DNA from: Rheinheimera sediminis
GTDB lineage: Bacteria; Pseudomonadota; Gammaproteobacteria; Enterobacterales; Alteromonadaceae
DNA: 64,000 nt
Assembly: GCF_004005375.1 (NCBI RefSeq)
Contig: NZ_RZUF01000004.1
Coordinates: 62,566-126,565 of the forward strand
Reading direction: 5' to 3'
Shown: positions 8,134 to 15,253 of the stretch, in pieces
How positions within the stretch are numbered: position 1 is the stretch's first letter
Layout: each line of letters begins with the position of its first letter
Notes under the pieces: model-generated
Seen by the model: only the letters and a program-made list of their open reading frames with translations
Databases searched by the model: none
Told to the model about the DNA's origin: nothing
Position numbers and translations under genes: made by a program

Positions 8134-8143
8134 ACAAGTTTGT
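8134..8143. promoter_or_regulatory. Putative CRISPR-regulon operator, copy D (before the 53-codon ORF)
   Basis: ACAAGTTTGT inside GTTAACACAAGTTTGTTC, 46 bp past the last repeat and 66 nt before the ATG at 8210. It is the only sign, besides the ribosome site, that the short downstream ORF is a real gene belonging to the island. Confidence 0.55.
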
Positions 8144-8209
8144 TCGGGATGAAGATAAGGCCGTTGTCGGTAGGCTTTTGACTGAATTTGCATTGAAAGG
8201 AGAAGAGTC

Positions 8210-8371
8210 ATGCGGATTGAGTTGCAGCTATTTTTAAGCCGCTTTAACAGCCTTGAAGTGATAAGTGTGTTGCTTACATTGCCAATCTTGCTGCAGTTGC
8301 AACCCACGGATATTCCGCTGTGGGCCTGTACAATCTGGCTAGCCAGGCCCAGTGCTGAGGTGGATAGCTAA
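8210..8371 (+). CDS. Small hydrophobic protein, 53 aa, unknown function
   Basis: The reading frame begins MRIELQLFLSRFNSLEV, has one hydrophobic stretch (about residues 16-30, VISVLLTLPILLQL) and ends ARPSAEVDS. AAAGGAG lies 7 nt before the ATG, an excellent ribosome site, and operator copy D lies 66 nt upstream. The stop overlaps the stop of the convergent membrane CARF-like gene by three bases. I do not recognise a family. It could be a small membrane protein of the CRISPR regulon, or the leftover 5' end of a larger membrane-protein gene; the strong ribosome site and operator favour the first view, weakly. Confidence 0.45.
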   Translation: MRIELQLFLSRFNSLEVISVLLTLPILLQLQPTDIPLWACTIWLARPSAEVDS

Positions 8372-9675
8372 GTTAATTTAGTAAAGTCGTTAAAGGTGAA
8401 GTCGTAGCTAATCACTTCTTTGCTATTAGTGTCGACGTATTGGTTATGAACATCTGTGACTGTCGCCACCAGAACACCGGCGACAGAAGTATGTTTTTGC
8501 CAGCCGGTAATATCAATCACAATATCTGACTCAGTAACCTGTTGTTGTATTAAGGTATGCACCGCAAAAAATACTGCAGCACTGGTTTCTTCAAAATCTG
8601 CACTATTAATACCTAGCATCTCATAGTTTTTCCCTGGTTCAAAAGTAGTCAGCTCAAAAGGCTTTTCTGAACTGTTTTCTCGCTTTATTAACAGTTTAAG
8701 TTGAGGTGGCTGGCTAACGTTCCACAGCATCATCAGGGCTTGCAGGCCCTCAAAAAACTCTGCAACCATGGCGGCGCTACCGTCAACCTTATCACCTTTT
8801 TTGTTTTTCGATGGTGCGGAAAGGGCGACAATGACTTGCTGTAATTTGCTGGGCAGGTCCGATGAAGGGAAAAGCTGGCTGTGAATTGATCGGTAGGACA
8901 TTTCCCAGTTTATTCCCTGATTTTCCATTGACTTATCCATTTTTCGCCAATTTTCCGCTCTCTCTTTAAACTCGTCGAGTAAAGGAAAAGTGCTGGTATC
9001 GTCTTCTGTAGATTGACTTCTTCTAAACGTTTTTGGAAGTGGTGACAAAAAAAGTATCAAATGTGTTTTAGGTGTAGTTTTTTTGTTGACCAGTTTATTG
9101 TAAGGCTGGATTAAATGACGGCTGATCATATAAAAGAGCTTCAGGCTATATAGCGTGATAATGGCCAGAAACGACCAATTGGCGAGCGTTGGTAACCAGT
9201 AACTGGTGACAGAGCAAATAAAACCTGCGCCCAACAAATAAAACGCAGATGGAGAGCGGTAGCTTTTATAGTCTGCTATGACCATCAATCCCAACAAGGG
9301 CAGCAATAAAACGCTCAAGCTTTGGTGGTTGATCGTTGAGGTAAGAAAGGGCAGCAGTAAATTGCCGGATAAGCCAATCATGGTACCCAATAAAATAGCC
9401 AGCACGATCAAGGCGCAGCTTCGCAGTATTAAAATGGACAGGCCGCCGGCGGTTTGTTGAGCGCTATGCTGTTTTTGCTTGAAATAAGTAAGGATTGTCA
9501 GCACGGCAAGCAGTAACAGTAACAAGCCCACAGCCAAGGCCAGGGTACCGTTATCATTTAAATGTTTCTTTAGGTAGCCCTGCAAAACAGCGACAAAATA
9601 GCCCACACTAATCAGCATCAGCGGCGTAACCACATACCCCAGTATATTTTTTACAGACATAGCGTTTAGTTTCAT
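8368..9675 (-). CDS. Membrane protein with a C-terminal CARF-like sensor domain, putative type III CRISPR effector
   Basis: A 435-aa protein. ATG 9675 overlaps the upstream stop (ATGA), indicating translational coupling. About six hydrophobic segments lie at roughly 11-35, 46-64, 80-105, 115-133, 143-160 and 164-184. A soluble domain follows from about residue 200: HLILFLSPLP, LQQVIVALSAP, then IVIDITGWQKHTSVAGVLVAT (around 385-405). The last resembles the D-x-T-G-G-x-K motif of CARF domains, but the second glycine is Trp. Membrane proteins with CARF-type sensors are known effectors triggered by cyclic oligoadenylate (for example Cam1). The assignment to that group is inference from motif and operon. 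Confidence 0.65.
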   Translation of the reverse strand: MKLNAMSVKNILGYVVTPLMLISVGYFVAVLQGYLKKHLNDNGTLALAVGLLLLLLAVLTILTYFKQKQHSAQQTAGGLSILILRSCALIVLAILLGTMIGLSGNLLLPFLTSTINHQSLSVLLLPLLGLMVIADYKSYRSPSAFYLLGAGFICSVTSYWLPTLANWSFLAIITLYSLKLFYMISRHLIQPYNKLVNKKTTPKTHLILFLSPLPKTFRRSQSTEDDTSTFPLLDEFKERAENWRKMDKSMENQGINWEMSYRSIHSQLFPSSDLPSKLQQVIVALSAPSKNKKGDKVDGSAAMVAEFFEGLQALMMLWNVSQPPQLKLLIKRENSSEKPFELTTFEPGKNYEMLGINSADFEETSAAVFFAVHTLIQQQVTESDIVIDITGWQKHTSVAGVLVATVTDVHNQYVDTNSKEVISYDFTFNDFTKLT

Positions 9676-10904
9676 CGTGCTTGTGCTCCAGTGTTTGGCC
9701 AGACGCCTTTTTGTTGCCATTGGGCGAGTTTATCTTTGAGCTGTAATAGCTCGGCGCCTTCCACCACATGAATATCGCGGGCTAATGCGTTTTCGCGGAC
9801 AAAGACTTTGTGCTGGTCCTGGGTTTGGTGGTTTACCGGCAGGGCGGATAACAAAACCCGGCTGCAATACTGGCCGCCAACTTGGCTGGCGATGCTGTCG
9901 AGTTTGTAAATAATCTGGCTGTCTTTCAGGCTGTCTTTACCCAGACGGGCTGTTTTACATTCCACCAGCAATAAGCGGTTGTTGTGACACACCAGGCCGT
10001 CCAGCTCATTGCGGATATTGGCTTTGTGGTTCTGGTCGTTGGTAATTTCTACCCCGGCATGGCAGTCGGCCAGCCCTAATTGCTGGCACACCAGGTAAAA
10101 ATACTGCTCCAGCCAGCCACCATGCAAATACAGCAAGGCGCTGTGGCTGGCAAAACGAATGCTTTTGGCGTTGTCGGCCTGCCAGTGCAGCAAGCCGCAT
10201 TGCTGCATCTGCGCCAATAAAGGTTTAAAGGCCGAGTGCATGCTAAATAGCTGTTGTTCCGGGTAGTTGGCCTCCGGCAGCCTGGCCACGTCGGCGGCTA
10301 ATTTATTCAGCTGGCCAATCAGTTGAGCGGTCAGGTCGGGTTCTTTATTTAGTTGGGTGGCCAGCGCAAAGCTAAGGGCTTTGCAGTGCTGCAGTTGGTC
10401 CAGCCAGTCGGGCTGGTCTGACTGGGCGCGCCGTCTGCTATGGCCAGTGGCTTTGAGGTAGGCGCTGCTGTCCAGCAGCCCAGCTACATAAGCAGGTGGC
10501 TGGTTCAGCGGCAAAATATATTCCAGCTGGTTAATATCGCTGTTTAAATACAGCTGGCGGCAATCGCTGTCGTTAAATACGGTGGCCAGCGCCAGTACCA
10601 TCAATTTGGTGCCGCCTGTGGTGTCAAAATCAAAGCTGGCATTTGGGTACTGCTGCTCCAGACTGGCTTTGCATTCCAAGCCAAATTCCTGAATTTTTTG
10701 CACATTGCTGGAGGGTAAACCGGCAAAGTCGAGCACTGTGCACTGGCTTAAGGCGTCACTGCTTTGAATTAATTTATGCAGCGCCTGTTGTTTGGCCGCC
10801 ATTTCTTTGGTGGTCAGGCAGGCAATGACATCGGGAGGGTTATGCAGCAAAGGTAACAAGTTGGCCATCGCCTGGCCTGTGACCACCACTAAATGAATAC
10901 GCAT
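9672..10904 (-). CDS. Can2/Card1-type CARF nuclease
   Basis: A 410-aa protein. ATG 10904 follows GGAGGA and overlaps the previous stop as TAATG. The N-terminal CARF domain shows LVVVTGQAMANLLPLL and FDFDTTGGTK (94-100). The C-terminal PD-(D/E)xK nuclease core has GGWLEQYFY, NELDG (Asp302) and VECKT (Glu315, Lys317), so the catalytic triad looks complete. This DUF1887 architecture is that of Can2/Card1: dimeric nucleases switched on by cyclic tetra-adenylate that cut single-stranded and/or nick supercoiled DNA and RNA during type III immunity. It is the middle gene of the three-gene sensor operon. Confidence 0.88.
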   Translation of the reverse strand: MRIHLVVVTGQAMANLLPLLHNPPDVIACLTTKEMAAKQQALHKLIQSSDALSQCTVLDFAGLPSSNVQKIQEFGLECKASLEQQYPNASFDFDTTGGTKLMVLALATVFNDSDCRQLYLNSDINQLEYILPLNQPPAYVAGLLDSSAYLKATGHSRRRAQSDQPDWLDQLQHCKALSFALATQLNKEPDLTAQLIGQLNKLAADVARLPEANYPEQQLFSMHSAFKPLLAQMQQCGLLHWQADNAKSIRFASHSALLYLHGGWLEQYFYLVCQQLGLADCHAGVEITNDQNHKANIRNELDGLVCHNNRLLLVECKTARLGKDSLKDSQIIYKLDSIASQVGGQYCSRVLLSALPVNHQTQDQHKVFVRENALARDIHVVEGAELLQLKDKLAQWQQKGVWPNTGAQAR

Positions 10905-12139
10905 TAGTCCTCCTTGCTGGTGTCGACCATCTGTTGCATCTGAATTTGTTCTGGCGCTAACCACATGCCGTAACTGCCGCGCTGGCTGGACTGGCCAAAT
11001 TGCAATTTACTGCCGTCGGGCCGCTGGATAATGGCCGGCATCAGCACTTCGGTAAGCGCTGAGGGCAATTGGCTATGCAGAAATTCTTTTAAGTTGGTAC
11101 GGCGGGTATCAAAAAAGCTGCCGTTCATGCCCTCGTTGCTCTGCAAGGCTTCCAGCGTTTTTTGCTCCAGCAGGTCGTGGTCGTACAGCAGTTCCAGGCT
11201 GTGGCCAAGCTGGCGGCTGTTGAGTGCTAAACCCGCCATTTCAGCCAGCTCGGCAAGATACAACTTGGTGACCAGCGCTTTACTCAGCTCATCGACCGGC
11301 CGTTCAATGCTGACATCCTCGTCAGCACCGCGAGGCCGGGCTACCATAGCCCAAAAGGCGAATTCCAGTTTGCGTTTACTGAAGTCCAGGCATACGTCAT
11401 TCAGCCAGACTTGGGGTTGATGCCTGTGATGGCAAAACCTGAGTTGTAATTGGCCTGGTTGCTGCGCCAGTTGCAGTAAACGGATAAGCTCGACATAAGA
11501 CACCCGGCTGAATTGTTGCAGCAAAGCGCTGCTGACCATGCTGCGCTGGCTGATAAAAGGGATTTCCGCCAGTGTAACTTCGGCATCACGGGCGTCGAGC
11601 TGGCGGCCGTCGCGCGCCACAATACGTTTGCTCTGCCGGGTTGGAAAATAAAAATCGGGGATGGATTCGTACGGTTCAGACACCAGCACATGGCTGAGCC
11701 GGTCGAAAGGGCGGCCAAATAAGGTCATGGCATAACCCAGGTAAAAGGTCATGGTCTTGCGGCCACCGGCAATAGAGGCGTGAATTCGCTGGCTAAGGTT
11801 TTCACTTAAGCTGGCCACTTGCGCGGTAATAAAATCGGCTAAGGCTTCCTGGTCTTCTAGCGTGCGGGCATCGTCCACTGCGTTGCCTGCAGCGTCTGGG
11901 ATCACCAGTATGTCCTGCTCGTCAAAAACCGGCATAGGCCGCTGAACCTCCTGGCAGAGCGCAGCCAGTTGGCCGGACACCAATAACCCCAGGCGTGCTT
12001 CCTGCTTGCCGCGTTTGGTGGTGAGGATAAGGATTCGGTCCGGCCATTCCAGTTGTTGCTGAGCTATGGCGTACAGGGTTTCTGTCACCACTTGAGGTGA
12101 CAAGCCAGTGACGGCTAATAAAAGGGTTTGGTTGACCAT
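10904..12139 (-). CDS. CRISPR-associated CARF protein, NE0113 family
   Basis: A 411-aa protein and the first gene of the sensor operon. The N-terminus LLLAVTGLSPQVVTETLYAI, the ASIAGGRKTMTFYLGYAM segment (about 121-138) and the LSHVLV...FYFP stretch are hallmarks of the Cas_NE0113 family (PF09623/TIGR02584). This CARF family is often annotated as a Csm6-type ring nuclease. The C-terminal 200 residues look helical, with no convincing HEPN R-x4-6-H motif, so I do not predict RNase activity; they could be a winged-helix or dimerisation region. Together with Csx16 the locus may hold two ways to bind or degrade cyclic oligoadenylates. Operator copy E lies 68 nt before the start. Confidence 0.83.
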   Translation of the reverse strand: MVNQTLLLAVTGLSPQVVTETLYAIAQQQLEWPDRILILTTKRGKQEARLGLLVSGQLAALCQEVQRPMPVFDEQDILVIPDAAGNAVDDARTLEDQEALADFITAQVASLSENLSQRIHASIAGGRKTMTFYLGYAMTLFGRPFDRLSHVLVSEPYESIPDFYFPTRQSKRIVARDGRQLDARDAEVTLAEIPFISQRSMVSSALLQQFSRVSYVELIRLLQLAQQPGQLQLRFCHHRHQPQVWLNDVCLDFSKRKLEFAFWAMVARPRGADEDVSIERPVDELSKALVTKLYLAELAEMAGLALNSRQLGHSLELLYDHDLLEQKTLEALQSNEGMNGSFFDTRRTNLKEFLHSQLPSALTEVLMPAIIQRPDGSKLQFGQSSQRGSYGMWLAPEQIQMQQMVDTSKED

Positions 12140-12486
12140 GGCAAATCCTTTTTCATTACTGATCTGTGGGGCAGATCATCGCGTTATCCTTGAGCTTCAG
12201 CTGACAGACAAGTTTGTCAGTACATAGAAAAATTAAAATAACGGAAAAACATGGGTTGAGCAATTATTGAACAGATTTGATCAAGGCAAAAGGTGGTGTT
12301 GCCTTTAGCTTTCTATTGTTGCCGGGTCTGTGGCTGGCGGAAACTCTGACTCAGTTGTGTCGACAGGCAGTTATTCACTGGCCTGTCACGCTCATGTTTC
12401 TTTCAGTCAGATGCGGTTTGGCAACCAGATTAATAGGAATTCTTTATGCCAGTAGACCGCTACCCTGTAGTGGTCAATACACTTTT
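12140..12486. other. Intergenic region upstream of the CARF operon
   Basis: No convincing gene. It holds operator copy E near its left end and, on the minus strand, an A/T-rich stretch just upstream of it that could contain the CARF-operon promoter. The right part is non-coding filler before the end of the converging membrane gene at 12487. A 76-codon frame starting near 12277 has no ribosome site and no family resemblance. Confidence 0.4.
12208..12217. promoter_or_regulatory. Putative CRISPR-regulon operator, copy E (before the CARF operon)
   Basis: ACAAGTTTGT within the longer dyad CTGACA-GACAAGTT-TGTCAG at 12201-12220. This is the most complete palindrome of the five copies, with perfect 6-bp outer arms. 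It is 68 nt before the NE0113-family start on the minus strand. Confidence 0.65.
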
Positions 12487-13224
12487 TTAGACTCTGGCAC
12501 CTTGTGATAAACGACGTTTATACCAGATTGAAGTAGGTACGCCGATAAGGCTTGGCAGTAACCAAGGCAACATCATCCAATAGCCTGGTAATACGTCGGC
12601 AAACAAAGTCCTGCCGCCAAAGGCGAAGAATGCGGTATAGGCGGCTATGCCAGAGCCCAGCATGGCGGCGGCATGTTCGATCAGCCAGCGATTGGCTGTG
12701 ACTGTTGTTGTATGCAGGTAGTTCAGAATGCCAAAACAGGTGATGAGGGAAATACCAGCAAATACCATCACCAATGGCATATTAAAGACAAAACCTTGCC
12801 AGGCCGCATAGGGGGCAATCAGGCTCAGTAACCAGACGGGCGCCTGATAAGTCCAGTGTTTCAGCGGATCGCGGTTTTGTTTGCATAACAGACTGCCTGT
12901 GGCATGGCGTATCGTGACCCAGGTCAGCAGGCTCAGCAAAAACAAAAACAGATTCAGCATCATAAAAAAGTCTAATTTACGCTGCGGGATTTGGCCGTCT
13001 GCCATTAAGCTGGCACCTTTAATCGCTATAGGGTCAAACCAGACCATACAGGTCATCACTAAACCACTCAGCGCTACAGCTTTCATGATATGGCCATAAT
13101 AACGGCCAGAGCTGCGGTGCAATGCGCTGCCTTTGCGGCTTAACATAGGTATCCAGAACAAGAAGAGTGCAATGACACCTAAGGCAATATGTAGTTTTAA
13201 TAACAGGCTATGTAACATCAACAT
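12487..13224 (-). CDS. Integral membrane protein (DUF2306-like)
   Basis: A 245-aa protein with about seven hydrophobic segments. The N-terminal LKLHIALGVIALFLFWIPMLSRKGSALHR...GRYYGHIM resembles the short-loop H..G..AL....KG...HR..G..Y pattern of DUF2306-type membrane proteins, whose function is unknown. It is transcribed divergently from the histidine-kinase/response-regulator pair starting at 13378, with 153 bp between. It is therefore a plausible target of that system. The family assignment is tentative. Confidence 0.6.
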   Translation of the reverse strand: MLMLHSLLLKLHIALGVIALFLFWIPMLSRKGSALHRSSGRYYGHIMKAVALSGLVMTCMVWFDPIAIKGASLMADGQIPQRKLDFFMMLNLFLFLLSLLTWVTIRHATGSLLCKQNRDPLKHWTYQAPVWLLSLIAPYAAWQGFVFNMPLVMVFAGISLITCFGILNYLHTTTVTANRWLIEHAAAMLGSGIAAYTAFFAFGGRTLFADVLPGYWMMLPWLLPSLIGVPTSIWYKRRLSQGARV

Positions 13225-13377
13225 GATTTTTCTCCTTCAGCAGATGCACTCAGACTAAAACTTCCAACGCCGTGGCGCAGGTGCCATTAGTCAGGATTTT
13301 GTACTGTGACTTTTGGCCTATTGAGCCATCACTGAAATCAGGCATACTGCATGGTGGTTCAGTAAAGGTTTTAATCA

Positions 13378-14514
13378 GTGATGAAACGAAACAATTCAAT
13401 AGCATGGGATGTGTTGGCTGGAGTGCTGACCTGGTTTTTAGTCTTTGTATTGAGCCTGTGGCTGATGTGGCCTAAAGAACAACTTTGGTCTTTATGGCCC
13501 TGGGTTGTCCCCTTATTTTTGCTCAATGGCCTTTGTTTTTTCCTGACGACTCGCAATGATGAGCGTCATGGTTCCATTTCCCCCTTTGCGCTCTGTTGCT
13601 ACCTGCTACAGCTATTGTCTGCTTTGGCATTAAATTGGCTGCTGCCTCTGGATTATCTGGCTATCCTGAGCATTATCTGGGTCTCAGTTCTGCCTTATCT
13701 GGTTTCTATGCGAACAGCGGTGATAATCACTGTCGCCTTGCTGTCGCTATGGTATGGCGTAGATTCGGCCTTAGAACAGCGTTCTTTGTGGATCACCGGG
13801 CTCCTGTTCAGTAGTTTTCACTTTTTTGCTCTTTTGATGACAAATCAAGCCCGTTCTGAACAACGGGCTAAACAGGAGTTGCAACATGCTCATCAGCAAT
13901 TGTTGGCCACTCAGGATTTACTGATGGTAGCATCTCAGCAGCAGGAGCGGACCCGTATAGCCCGCGACCTGCACGATGTGCTGGGGCATCATTTAACAGC
14001 TTTGACTATTAATCTGCAGGTAGCAGGGCATTTAACTCAGGGCGAGGCCAAGGTTAAAGTGGACCAATGCCATCAGATCGCCAAATTGCTGCTGTCTGAT
14101 GTGCGTGAAGCTGTCAGCGCTTTGCGCGAACACCAGCAGTTTTCTATTTATCAGGCACTGGAAAAGCTTCTGACTGCAGTTCCTGGTGTTCGAGTGCATT
14201 GGGATTGTCCGCAAGGTGTCGAACTGGCTGATGTGAAAGTTGCTCAGCAATTACTGCTGATTGTGCAGGAAGCGCTGACCAATACCTTAAGGCACAGTCA
14301 GGCCACAGAGTTTTATTTATTGATCAAACCGGTAGAGGACGTTTTACAGTTAGCTATATATGACAATGGCAAAGTAGCGCCAGACTGGAAGCCTGGCAAC
14401 GGTTTAACTGGCATGAAGGAGCGGGTCGCTGCCTGCAACGGGACTTTGGTGTGGCAGCTCAAAGACAATCACTTTCATTTACAGGTCACTTTACCTGCAG
14501 GATTGGTGGTATGA
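13378..14514 (+). CDS. Sensor histidine kinase, NarL/DesK type
   Basis: A 378-aa protein. Residues about 10-150 contain five to six hydrophobic segments forming a membrane sensor. The HisKA_3 dimerisation motif RTRIARDLHDVLGHHLTAL follows around residue 196, then a HATPase_c domain (IVQEALTNTLRHSQA; DNGKVAP; GNGLTGMKERV). It phosphorylates the response regulator encoded next; the genes overlap by four bases (ATGA). No periplasmic ligand domain is evident, so sensing is probably through the membrane segments, as in DesK. The divergent membrane gene at 12487 is a candidate target. Confidence 0.85.
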   Translation: MMKRNNSIAWDVLAGVLTWFLVFVLSLWLMWPKEQLWSLWPWVVPLFLLNGLCFFLTTRNDERHGSISPFALCCYLLQLLSALALNWLLPLDYLAILSIIWVSVLPYLVSMRTAVIITVALLSLWYGVDSALEQRSLWITGLLFSSFHFFALLMTNQARSEQRAKQELQHAHQQLLATQDLLMVASQQQERTRIARDLHDVLGHHLTALTINLQVAGHLTQGEAKVKVDQCHQIAKLLLSDVREAVSALREHQQFSIYQALEKLLTAVPGVRVHWDCPQGVELADVKVAQQLLLIVQEALTNTLRHSQATEFYLLIKPVEDVLQLAIYDNGKVAPDWKPGNGLTGMKERVAACNGTLVWQLKDNHFHLQVTLPAGLVV

Positions 14515-15155
14515 CATTAAGAGTGTTATTAGTCGACGATCAAATGTTGATCCGTCAGGGCATTAAAAGTTTATTGCAGTTATCTGGTTCAGTAGAGGTT
14601 GTAGCGGAAGCTCAGGATGGCTCAACAGTGGTGGAGTTAGTGCAACTACATCAGCCTGATGTGATTTTATTAGATTTATCTATGCCTAAAGTCGATGGTA
14701 TTGCCACACTGGAGCTGCTGAAGCAGCAGCAACTGAAAACTCCTGTGCTTATTCTGACCACCTTTGAAGAGCATGATTTGGTTCTGAAAAGCATCCAGCT
14801 GGGAGCCAAAGGTTATTTGCTCAAAGACGTATCGCTGGACAGCTTAGTGTCTGCTATTCAGATGGTGCAGCAAGGCGGCACCTGTTTTCAAAGCACTATT
14901 ACAGAACGTTTATTATCCGGTCTGAGTCCGGTCAGTAATTTCCCCCGTCCTGCTGCTATTGAAGAATTGTCGGACAAAGAGCTGCAAATTTTGCAGTTGA
15001 TGGCATCAGGTTATGCCAATAAAGAAATAGCCAGTGCTTTGTATAAATCCGAAGGCACCATTAAAAATCAGATCTCTAGTATTTTGGCTAAGTTAGGTGT
15101 GCGTGACAGAACCAGGGCTGTACTGCTTGCCTTGGAGTTAGGTTTGATCCATTAA
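14511..15155 (+). CDS. Response regulator, NarL/FixJ family
   Basis: A 214-aa protein. The receiver domain runs over residues 1 to about 120, with the acidic cluster VDD, the phospho-acceptor in VILLDLSMPKVDG and the conserved Lys in YLLKDVS. The C-terminal LuxR-type helix-turn-helix reads LSDKELQILQLMASGYANKEIA and TIKNQISSILAKLGVRDRT. ATG 14511 overlaps the kinase stop, giving coupled translation with its cognate kinase. An in-frame upstream ATG at 14451 lies inside the kinase gene and is unlikely to be used. Confidence 0.88.
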   Translation: MTLRVLLVDDQMLIRQGIKSLLQLSGSVEVVAEAQDGSTVVELVQLHQPDVILLDLSMPKVDGIATLELLKQQQLKTPVLILTTFEEHDLVLKSIQLGAKGYLLKDVSLDSLVSAIQMVQQGGTCFQSTITERLLSGLSPVSNFPRPAAIEELSDKELQILQLMASGYANKEIASALYKSEGTIKNQISSILAKLGVRDRTRAVLLALELGLIH

Positions 15156-15253
15156 AATTGCTAAGTTGCTGATTTAAGCTGCGGTTGTAGCCATAATTAT
15201 CGCTATACTGGAACTGTCGTTCCTTGTGTCTAGATCCGGAGTTTTTTGTCTTT

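Noticed and set aside
8074-8307. 77-codon minus-strand frame after the right array
   Set aside because: It runs into the last CRISPR repeat, lacks a ribosome site and is antisense to the better-supported 53-codon gene.
10904-12139. HEPN RNase motif in the NE0113-family protein
   Set aside because: RFCHHRH fits R-x5-H by spacing but sits in a His-rich strand-like region; no convincing helical HEPN context is visible.
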